Translations under genes and position numbers: made by a program | The notes under the pieces: generated by a model | Databases searched by the model: none | What the model was told of the DNA's origin: nothing | Seen by the model: only the letters and a program-made list of their open reading frames with translations | Virus record (IMG/VR): IMGVR_UViG_3300017963_000121 | Coordinates: 1-43,265 of that record | DNA: 43,265 nucleotides | From: a virus | Direction: 5' to 3' (one strand) | Shown here: one piece after another, positions 22,638-28,666 of the stretch | Numbering within the stretch: the first letter of the stretch is position 1 | How the letters are laid out: the number at the start of each line of letters is the position of its first letter

Positions 22638-23702
22638 ATGACGAAAAAAAATAAAAAAAAGTCCCGCCGAAAGGCGGGTTCCAAAAAAAAGGCGCCGAAG
22701 GCGACTAACCGCGGAGCGAGTGACGCAGTCACGAAGCGGCGCGGGGGCCCGCGTCTTCCCTTTCCCCCCTCACTCGCCAGGAAGCTGGGCTTCGAGTGCG
22801 AGGACCTTGCTTCGGCGGACATCGCCCTTCACAATGACCGGCCGAGACTGCGGAAGGCGCTGGCGGAGTATCTCGAGAAGTACCCGGTCTTAAAAGATGC
22901 ATACGAGCGGGGCCGGCTGCTTCGCAACTTAAAAGGCTGCGCAGAGACGATGACGGTCAGCCAGGCGGCGAAGTGGCTGGGGTTCGGGAACGGATACGAG
23001 CTGCGGGCCGTACTGGACAGTGACGGCGAGGCCCGCAATATATGGGAGCAGCGGCAGCTCGATACGATAGTCACCGGCAAGCGGAACGTCCTTGGCCTGC
23101 TGGACAAGGGCGATGCCAAGGCCCTTCGACTGTTCGAGCTGTTCCTCAAAGACAATCAGCAGGTTACGGCGGCGGCGGCGGACCTCGAGCACCTCGGTAT
23201 GAACCAGGTGGCGGACCTGTTCGGGTACAGCCGGCAGGCGGTGAATGAGTGGTATACGTCGAAGGGACTGCCGAGGAACGGCGATAATACGTTCGATTTG
23301 AAGACGACAATAAAATGGTTCGAGGACTACTGTATAAGGAAGGCGGCGAGGGGCAGGGGCGCTGTAGGGCCGCTTAACCCGTTCCAGCAGGTAAAGACCG
23401 AGCGCGAGAAGCTGAAACTTGCAGAGGACCGGGGCGAGCTGCTGGACCGCGGCGCGGTCATCGGCTGGCAGGTGGCACAATTACAGAACGTTATGAACGC
23501 GTTCGATAAGATAGCCGATTACGCCAACCTGATGTACGGCCAGTCCCGCGAGCAGATAGTAGAGCAGCTTGAGGAGATAAGGGACATCGTCCTGGCCAGG
23601 CTGCAGAACGTGCCGGAGCGGCTGAAGCTCTCGGACGGGGCGGAGTCTGCCCTTATGAAACTTTACGAGGCGATTACCAAGAAGAACGAAAAGGGCAAAT
23701 GA
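22638..23702 (+). CDS. terS: Terminase small subunit (Nu1-like)
   Basis: ATG 22638 gives 354 residues; the start lies two bases after the truncated last CRISPR repeat. A basic low-complexity head (KKNKKKSRRKAGSKKKAPK) precedes the folded part. A winged-helix DNA-binding motif at about 190-230 (MNQVADLFGYSRQAVNEWYT, SKGLPRNGDNTFDLKTTIKW) is typical of Nu1, which recognises the packaging site. The C-terminal helical region would bind TerL. It is longer than lambda Nu1 (181 residues), with an extra helical domain at about 45-190. Confidence 0.8.
   Translation: MTKKNKKKSRRKAGSKKKAPKATNRGASDAVTKRRGGPRLPFPPSLARKLGFECEDLASADIALHNDRPRLRKALAEYLEKYPVLKDAYERGRLLRNLKGCAETMTVSQAAKWLGFGNGYELRAVLDSDGEARNIWEQRQLDTIVTGKRNVLGLLDKGDAKALRLFELFLKDNQQVTAAAADLEHLGMNQVADLFGYSRQAVNEWYTSKGLPRNGDNTFDLKTTIKWFEDYCIRKAARGRGAVGPLNPFQQVKTEREKLKLAEDRGELLDRGAVIGWQVAQLQNVMNAFDKIADYANLMYGQSREQIVEQLEEIRDIVLARLQNVPERLKLSDGAESALMKLYEAITKKNEKGK
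22643..22678 (-). terminator. Minus-strand intrinsic terminator at the terS start
   Basis: CCCGCC-gaaa-GGCGGG (22663-22678) followed, on the minus strand, by two T runs of about eight. It would stop any leftward transcript just before it entered the array antisense. It lies inside the Lys-rich start of terS, so the poly-A may partly reflect coding. Confidence 0.5.
22689..22712 (+). repeat. REP-like repeat, copy A (inside terS)
   Basis: A 24-base word (AAGGCGCCGAAGGCGACTAA onward) shared at 22 of 24 bases with 25754-25777, both followed within 25 bases by ACGAAGCGG. Here it is translated as part of the TerS head; the other copy is non-coding. Confidence 0.6.
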
Positions 23703-25714
23703 TAAAAACAACTGAAAATAATCAATCATCATTAATCAATAATCAATTAAAAAACTCGGTAATCGAGTTTTTTATGCCTCAGCCGATGGCCGAGGAGCAC
23801 CTGGAGGTGCTGGCGCCCCGCAGGAAGGTCCACATGCTGGACTGGATGGAGAACCATTTCATACTGCCGGCCAAGAGCTCCCGGATAAAGGGGCCGTGGT
23901 CGCTTTCGATTACCCCTTACTGGCGGCCGGTAATCGAATGGCTGTGCGATATGACGACCCGGGTGATAATCGTCTATGCGGCCACGCAGGTGGGCAAGTC
24001 GACGATAATGACCGGGTGGATGGGATACTGTATAGATGTTGACCCGGGCCCGATGAAGATAGTACTGCCGGACGAGAAGATATGCAAAAAAAGAATTAAG
24101 AGGATAAAGGCGATCTTCGACTATTCGCCGAGGGTGCTCAGGCATTTGGGCGGCGATATCCGCAACCTGAATATAGGCGAGCCGACTGACCTCGACAATA
24201 TGATGCTGACACTGGGCTGGCCGACGTCACCGGCGACCCTGGCCGATGACCCGTGCCGGTACGTCGGGGGCGATGAGGTCTGCGAGTGGGAGCAGGACAT
24301 AGCCGGCGATACGGACCCGCTTTCGAAGCTGGAGAACCGGGTCCGGACCTACGGGCCGGTCTCCAAGCAGTTCTATATAACCAGCCCCAAGAACAAGGGC
24401 GACCTGATAGACGGCCGGTTCGAGGAGGCCCTTAAGTTCGGTATATGGCTGCCCTGCCCGCACTGCGGCAGGTTCCATATAGCATCGTTCGATAACGTAA
24501 GGCTCGATAAGGGACCGGACGGCGGGTTCCTGAAGGCGGCCGAGTACAGGAGGGGCGGCCGGGCGAGGTACGTATGCCCTGAATGCGGTGCGGGCTGGAC
24601 CGAACTGGAAAGGAAGGCGGCCGTTTCCGGCTGTAAGGGCTGCCCGGAAGGATGCTCGATAGACGAAGAGGGCGGGATTACCGGAGATTATACCGATTCG
24701 CCGGTAAAGGCCGTCCGGCTGCCGGCCGTTCTGGTGGACCCGATGTTCACTACCGTCGATACCCTGGCGGGCGATTTCGCCAATGCAATGGCCCATAAAA
24801 AGGCGGGCAATATAAATCCGCTACGCAACTTCCGCAATAACCAGCAGGCGATGGCCTGGGAAGAGCGGGAGCGTCAGACGGAGATCGGCCTGCTGGCCGG
24901 CCGCAAGGGCGGCTATGCGATGGGCCGGGTGCCAGCGGGCGTTCAGATGATAACTATAGGTATCGACGTTCAGGCCGACCACGTATGGGCATCTGTAAAG
25001 GGCTACGGGTACCGCAACCAGCAATGGCTCATATGGTCCGGCCGGCTGGAGACCGGGCATACGGGCAGGCAGGACAACTGGGATATAGTCGAGTCGTTCG
25101 TATTGAGAGACTGGATATCGATGATTGATGATGAGACGAAGTTCCATGCGATAAAGGTCGGTATCGACTGCAGGTACCAGAGGGCCGAGCGGGACGAGGA
25201 GTCGACGGCGGTCTATGATTTCTGCCTGCGGTTCGGCGAGGGGTTCTGTATACCTATTATGGGCTACGGCCGGACGAGAATGAGGTACGCGCCGTACCGG
25301 GCGGTCAATGTGGCGGGCAAGGCGCTCAAGAGGTTCGACCTTAACGTGGATATGGCAAAGGACCGGCTGTGGCAGTGCCTGTACGATAAGGAAAAGGAGC
25401 CGGGCCCGGGCTATATGCACCTGTACTCGGGCATTTCGGCGGAGATACTGAGGCAGCTCGCATCGGAAGAGCAGGTCCTCAAGCGATCAAGGGCCGGTAA
25501 GGGCGTTATCGTATGGCAGAAGAAAGAGGGTGTCCGCGACAACCATACTTGGGACACGAACGTATACGCCGACTTTGCTGCGGAGTTGGCGGGTGTTTTC
25601 CACCTTCGCGATATAGATATGGCCGAATGGCTGGCCGGTCCGGTACTGAAAAGAAAGGGCCGCGTCGGCCGACGGGGCGGCGGCGGGTTCCTGGACGATC
25701 TGCCGAGACTCTGA
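23699..25714 (+). CDS. terL: Terminase large subunit (GpA family)
   Basis: 671 residues from ATG 23699 (overlapping terS stop, AAAGGG upstream) or 646 from ATG 23774, which fits the lambda gpA N-terminus better. Walker A is AATQVGKST, the acidic motif is YVGGDEVCEW, and a zinc knuckle follows (CPHCG ... CPECG). The nuclease domain starts near IGIDVQADHVWASVKGYG with the RNase H-like first Asp, then VGIDCRYQ. It packages DNA into the procapsid and cuts at cos or pac. The end GGGFLDDLPRL recurs at the start of the next gene. Confidence 0.9.
   Translation: MIKTTENNQSSLINNQLKNSVIEFFMPQPMAEEHLEVLAPRRKVHMLDWMENHFILPAKSSRIKGPWSLSITPYWRPVIEWLCDMTTRVIIVYAATQVGKSTIMTGWMGYCIDVDPGPMKIVLPDEKICKKRIKRIKAIFDYSPRVLRHLGGDIRNLNIGEPTDLDNMMLTLGWPTSPATLADDPCRYVGGDEVCEWEQDIAGDTDPLSKLENRVRTYGPVSKQFYITSPKNKGDLIDGRFEEALKFGIWLPCPHCGRFHIASFDNVRLDKGPDGGFLKAAEYRRGGRARYVCPECGAGWTELERKAAVSGCKGCPEGCSIDEEGGITGDYTDSPVKAVRLPAVLVDPMFTTVDTLAGDFANAMAHKKAGNINPLRNFRNNQQAMAWEERERQTEIGLLAGRKGGYAMGRVPAGVQMITIGIDVQADHVWASVKGYGYRNQQWLIWSGRLETGHTGRQDNWDIVESFVLRDWISMIDDETKFHAIKVGIDCRYQRAERDEESTAVYDFCLRFGEGFCIPIMGYGRTRMRYAPYRAVNVAGKALKRFDLNVDMAKDRLWQCLYDKEKEPGPGYMHLYSGISAEILRQLASEEQVLKRSRAGKGVIVWQKKEGVRDNHTWDTNVYADFAAELAGVFHLRDIDMAEWLAGPVLKRKGRVGRRGGGGFLDDLPRL
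23749..23773. terminator. Palindromic terminator-like hairpin at the terL start
   Basis: AAAAAACTCG-gtaat-CGAGTTTTTT is a perfect 10-bp hairpin ending immediately before ATG 23774. It can terminate transcription in either direction. The region between 23699 and here reads as AT-rich text rather than protein, so terL may really start at 23774. Confidence 0.6.
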
Positions 25715-25753
25715 TATTTATTATTTATTATTTATTATTGATTATTTTGAAGA

Positions 25754-25777
25754 AAGGCACCGAAGGTGACTAACCGC
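25754..25777 (+). repeat. REP-like repeat, copy B (intergenic)
   Basis: Second copy of the 24-base word found at 22689-22712. The rest of 25715-25800 is TTATTTATTA-type text followed by ACGAAGCGGAGTGAG, leading into the GTG start at 25801. Confidence 0.6.
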
Positions 25778-25800
25778 AAGGACTGAAAGGACGAAGCGGA

Positions 25801-26040
25801 GTGAGTAACGGATTTCTGGACGATCTGCCGGACCTGGGAATGCCGGCCAGGAGAAGGAAGGCGAAAGGGCGAAAGGACGTTGTTATGTACGTCCGGGTCC
25901 GGTGCCCTCGCTGCGGGGGCGATAAGTGCCCGGTAACGCATACGGACCCGCCGGTGGGCGGCAATCAGATCAGGTACCACCGGTGTGGCAAATGCGGGCA
26001 TACGTTCAAAAGTATCGAGGAAAATTACAAACCATCATAA
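25801..26040 (+). CDS. Ogr/Delta-like zinc-finger protein
   Basis: GTG start at 25801, 79 residues. CPRCGGDKC and YHRCGKCGHTF form the Cys4 finger of the Ogr/Delta family, which in P2-like phages activates late transcription. The first residues NGFLDDLPDLG copy the C-terminus of TerL (GGFLDDLPRL), and the DNA matches at 17 of 19 bases, so the gene start arose by a small duplication. It is the first gene of the cassette between terL and gpW. Confidence 0.65.
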   Translation: MSNGFLDDLPDLGMPARRRKAKGRKDVVMYVRVRCPRCGGDKCPVTHTDPPVGGNQIRYHRCGKCGHTFKSIEENYKPS

Positions 26041-26159
26041 AAAAATTAATCGGCAAATATATATCGAAAATAACCGGACATTTTTTTGCATAAAATACGG
26101 CGTTTTTAATTGAAAAAGGCGAATATTGAAAATATTTTGAAAAATTCTTAATTTTATTA

Positions 26160-26188
26160 TTGACAATATCCGATTATACTTATATAAT
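26160..26188 (+). promoter_or_regulatory. Consensus sigma-70 promoter of the Cas2 cassette
   Basis: TTGACA at 26160-26165, exactly 17 bases, then TATAAT at 26183-26188: a perfect match to the bacterial consensus. Transcription should begin near 26195, 30 bases before the next gene. GACAATAT overlaps the -35 box, the same word as in the 10562 and 10599 repeats. Confidence 0.85.
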
Positions 26189-26224
26189 TATAATAGAATT
26201 GATAATTAAATAAAGGATCAAAAA

Positions 26225-26695
26225 ATGAAACGCACAAAAATTCAAATCGAAAGACAAACAAAAAAAGCATTTCTTATTTCCGATGGAAATGGCCGTAAGG
26301 GATGGATTCAGAAAAGATGGATGGACGCCGATGGAACGGTCGCCGAAAAAACTCTCGCCAGGGCAGACGAGAATTACCGGCAGCACCAGGCCGCTTACGC
26401 CGAAGCAAAAGAGCACGCTAATTCTTATCACAAAATTATCAATCAGGTAAGAGAGACAGAAAAAGCAATTGCTGTTAAAGTGGTTTTGGAGTTTTGTGAT
26501 GTAGAAAAAATTTACTCTAAATTGATCTGGATTCCCAAGTCACTTCTAAAAGATAACACCGTGCCCGGCTGGTTCGTAAATAAAAAACTAAACGAGCTGC
26601 TCGAAGAATACCGTATGGATTTCAGCAGGTACGGCAGCGTTATAATCGACTCGGTAGGTGTGGCCGATTACGATGACAGGTGTTATATAATGTAA
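26225..26695 (+). CDS. Hypothetical protein in operon with Cas2
   Basis: 156 residues, preceded by AAAGGA. The start IQIERQTKKAFLISDGNGRKGWIQKRW and the later IWIPKSLLKDNTVPGWFVNKKLNEL look like two parts of a small phage domain (usually ExxKAxLV ... WIPKS ... WF), here separated by a helical insert (about 40-90). It ends VADYDDRCYIM. Function is not known. It is the first gene behind the consensus promoter and 17 bases before cas2. Confidence 0.65.
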   Translation: MKRTKIQIERQTKKAFLISDGNGRKGWIQKRWMDADGTVAEKTLARADENYRQHQAAYAEAKEHANSYHKIINQVRETEKAIAVKVVLEFCDVEKIYSKLIWIPKSLLKDNTVPGWFVNKKLNELLEEYRMDFSRYGSVIIDSVGVADYDDRCYIM

Positions 26696-26712
26696 TTTGA
26701 AAGGATCGAAAA

Positions 26713-27036
26713 ATGAAGGGCAAAAAGAAAAATATATTTTCTGGTTACAGTCTCAGCTGGCTGTTTGTAATGTATGATCTTCCGTACGATACGAGTGAAG
26801 CGAAAACAGCGGCGGCGAAATTCTTAAGGCATTTGAAAAAAGAGGGATATACAAAACTTGTCGACCGAGGCAAATTTATGATACGTCACTGCGGACCGGG
26901 AAATGCCGAAAAACAAATAGAAAAAATAAAAGATATATTACCTCCGGACGCGATGGTACGCATACTTCAAGTAACTGACAAACAGTTCGGGCGTATGGTA
27001 AATTTGTGGGGAAAGATGAGAAAAGGCGTATGGTAA
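26713..27036 (+). CDS. cas2: Cas2 (type II/V-like), without Cas1
   Basis: 107 residues. WLFVMYDLPYDTSEAK (Asp22) is the first strand with the conserved Asp, followed by AKFLRHLKKEGYTKL, IRHCGPGNAEKQIEKIKDIL and MVRILQVTDKQFGRM, the order and motifs of Cas2 from type II-C and V systems. In those systems Cas2 dimers bridge Cas1 dimers to insert spacers. No Cas1 or Cas4 is visible here, so it may use host Cas1 or have another role. A 35-bp tandem duplication has changed its last residues to GVW. It is 4 kb from the array but under its own promoter. Confidence 0.9.
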   Translation: MKGKKKNIFSGYSLSWLFVMYDLPYDTSEAKTAAAKFLRHLKKEGYTKLVDRGKFMIRHCGPGNAEKQIEKIKDILPPDAMVRILQVTDKQFGRMVNLWGKMRKGVW

Positions 27037-27059
27037 ATTTGTGGGGAAAGATGAGAAAA
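26990..27059 (+). repeat. 35-bp perfect tandem duplication at the cas2 end
   Basis: 26990-27024 and 27025-27059 are identical (starting GGCGTATGG). Because 35 is not a multiple of three, the second copy shifts the frame and brings in a stop at 27034-27036. Without it the protein would end KMRKTA. Confidence 0.9.
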
Positions 27060-27079
27060 ACGGCTTAGTATTTTTTGAT

Positions 27080-27119
27080 CCGGCCCCTTGGCGCGTTGCC
27101 GGGGGCCGGGTCTTTTCTT
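27080..27119 (+). terminator. Intrinsic terminator after cas2
   Basis: CCGGCCCC (27080-27087) pairs perfectly with GGGGCCGG (27102-27109), followed by GTCTTTTCTT. Together with the promoter at 26160 it makes the hypothetical gene and cas2 an independent transcription unit. Confidence 0.8.
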
Positions 27120-27126
27120 AATTATT

Positions 27127-27375
27127 ATGGGAATTTCATTTATCGACGAATGGCTTGTGGCCGAGGGCACGGATAGCGGAAGATGGTATATAATACATGC
27201 CGTCGAGCCGAGATTTATTATGGAGATGCTCGATGAAGATGATGGCGGCTATTCGTCCGGTGAGGCCTTTATAATCGATGAATGTTTAGATGCCTCTTTG
27301 ATGGCGAAGCTGGCAAGAGAAGCGGGCGAGGCTTTTGAAAAATACGACAGGGAACTTGAAGATGAGCGGGATTGA
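27127..27375 (+). CDS. Small acidic protein, unknown
   Basis: ATG 27127, 82 residues. It starts with an aromatic-rich part (FIDEWLVAEGTDSGRWYIIH) and then a strongly acidic helical part (MLDEDDGGYSSGEAF, YDRELEDERD). No family recognised. It overlaps the HTH gene by 14 bases. Confidence 0.55.
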   Translation: MGISFIDEWLVAEGTDSGRWYIIHAVEPRFIMEMLDEDDGGYSSGEAFIIDECLDASLMAKLAREAGEAFEKYDRELEDERD

Positions 27376-27553
27376 TTTCAGGAAAGAGATAAAAAAGCGG
27401 ATGAAAAATCATAAGATAAGCACGCCTGAGCTTGCAAGGCGCATAGAGCTTAACTCGCAGACTTTATATAATTTTCTTTCAGGAAAAAGCGAACTGACAT
27501 CGGCCAACCTTTCGGCTGCCCTCGATGTGCTCGGCGTAAAAAAATTAATTTGA
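27362..27553 (+). CDS. Cro/XRE-family helix-turn-helix protein
   Basis: ATG 27362, 63 residues: KNHKISTPELARRIELNSQT, LYNFLSGKSELTSANL, AALDVLGV. This is a single XRE helix-turn-helix, sufficient for a Cro-like regulator. It overlaps the acidic protein gene, suggesting a small regulatory pair. It may control the consensus promoter of this cassette. Confidence 0.7.
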   Translation: MSGIDFRKEIKKRMKNHKISTPELARRIELNSQTLYNFLSGKSELTSANLSAALDVLGVKKLI

Positions 27554-27651
27554 AGGATTTCCATGTATAATTTCCTCAATTGTTCCATATTGAAATATTC
27601 GATATAACTAAGGCACAGGTTTAATATTGTAATCGCGAATCGAGGTGACTT

Positions 27652-27906
27652 ATGGAAAAGCCTTTGAGATGTAGACTCGGCCTGCATAAATAAAACAAAA
27701 TATTTTGGACCCAGGAGCTAAATTACGCAGGCGATAGAAGGCATTATTGTGCACATTGCGGCAATTATTTTGATGTCGATGTCGATGCCGGGGATGAATA
27801 CATCAATCCTACCTGGGGCGCCATAGTTATGATTATATTTGTAGCGTTGGTTTTTATCGCTATCGGATTAATCGTAAAATATGATGTTCTTCCATCGTCT
27901 TTTTAG
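27652..27906 (+). pseudogene. Membrane Zn-knuckle protein interrupted by an in-frame TAA
   Basis: ATG 27652 follows GAGGTG. The frame reads MEKPLRCRLGLHK, a TAA at 27691-27693, then in the same frame WTQELNYAGDRRHYCAHCGNYFDVDVD and a membrane span (AIVMIIFVALVFIAIGLIV) to a stop at 27904. Both sides fit one small protein of about 84 residues, so this is a gene broken by one ochre codon. Confidence 0.6.
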
Positions 27907-27940
27907 AACCAATCAACTAAATCAACTCAATTAACTGCCT

Positions 27941-27992
27941 AAGGCACCCAAGGCACCGTTGGCACCCAAGGCACCGTTGGCACCCAAGGCAC
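27941..27992 (+). repeat. Short tandem repeat, 18-bp unit
   Basis: About 2.8 copies of an 18-bp unit with AAGGCACC and GGCACCC words. The rest of 27907-28143 contains A/T-rich text with no gene I can support. Confidence 0.7.
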
Positions 27993-28143
27993 TTAAAGCA
28001 TCTTCGATAATCAACTTTTTTTCAGATACCTTCCAGAATCTGGAAACCGCACCGTTTACACACCATGTAATCATTACCGATACTGATAATATGATTAATT
28101 AATATTGTTATTAATTTTGTTTATTCGGTAATCAGGTATTCGT

Positions 28144-28338
28144 ATGTTTGCGATTGAACAGATCGAAGAGATCGAAAAATCGGTCCAGGACCTTCAGAAG
28201 AAGATACTGTCACTTCCCAGGCCCGAAGACGGTGACTATACCGATCTGCAGATATCGGCGATGGACAACGCCCGCAAGAACCTCGAATGGTTCGCCGGCT
28301 ACAGTATCGACAGATTGAAAAGGGCGTTTAAAAATTAA
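28144..28338 (+). CDS. Small helical hypothetical protein
   Basis: 64 residues: FAIEQIEEIEKSVQDLQKKI, then PRPEDGDYTDLQISAMDNAR and FAGYSIDRLKRAF. Predicted helical hairpin. It lies just before the head-joining genes and may be a head-module accessory. No family recognised. Confidence 0.5.
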   Translation: MFAIEQIEEIEKSVQDLQKKILSLPRPEDGDYTDLQISAMDNARKNLEWFAGYSIDRLKRAFKN

Positions 28339-28471
28339 AATGCAAAGTGCAAAATTCAAAATTAAGGCAGTCACCCCCCTTCTTGTACCTAAGGTGCGGG
28401 GGGGTTTAACAATTTTTAATATACATATGTCACAGGTTTAATTTTTAATTTTTAATATTTGATTTAATTTT
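28339..28471 (+). repeat. AT-rich intergenic element (copy 2)
   Basis: Same order as at 2887: atgcaaagtgcaaaattc text, a CCCCCC...GGGGGG hairpin near 28374-28405 in place of the ATCAGCC stem, acaattttta, then tacatatgtcacaggttt and A/T text to the gpW start. Confidence 0.55.
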
Positions 28472-28666
28472 ATGGCGACACTTGCAGAACAATTAACTTC
28501 GGTCCAGTCGGCGATATCGGAAATCGAGACGAACGGCCAGACCGTTACCGACGAGGGGCAGACCCTGACCAGGGCGGACTATAATATGCTGTGCGCCCGG
28601 GAGCAGAGGCTGCTGAACCGGATCGACCGGGCCGACCGGGGCAGGATAACGGTGGCGGAGACCTAA
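28472..28666 (+). CDS. Head-tail joining protein, gpW-like
   Basis: 64 residues beginning MATLAEQLTSVQSAISEIET, then NGQTVTDEGQTLTRADYNML and a C-terminal helix, the length and pattern of lambda gpW, which stabilises the DNA-filled head and prepares it for the tail. Directly followed by the portal gene, as in lambda. Confidence 0.8.
   Translation: MATLAEQLTSVQSAISEIETNGQTVTDEGQTLTRADYNMLCAREQRLLNRIDRADRGRITVAET

Noticed and set aside
22124-22822. Long minus-strand frame across the array with repeated CIYITNRGPLHP / VVSTSQIEVLCT motifs.
   Set aside because: It is the translated CRISPR repeat in three frames, not a repeat protein.
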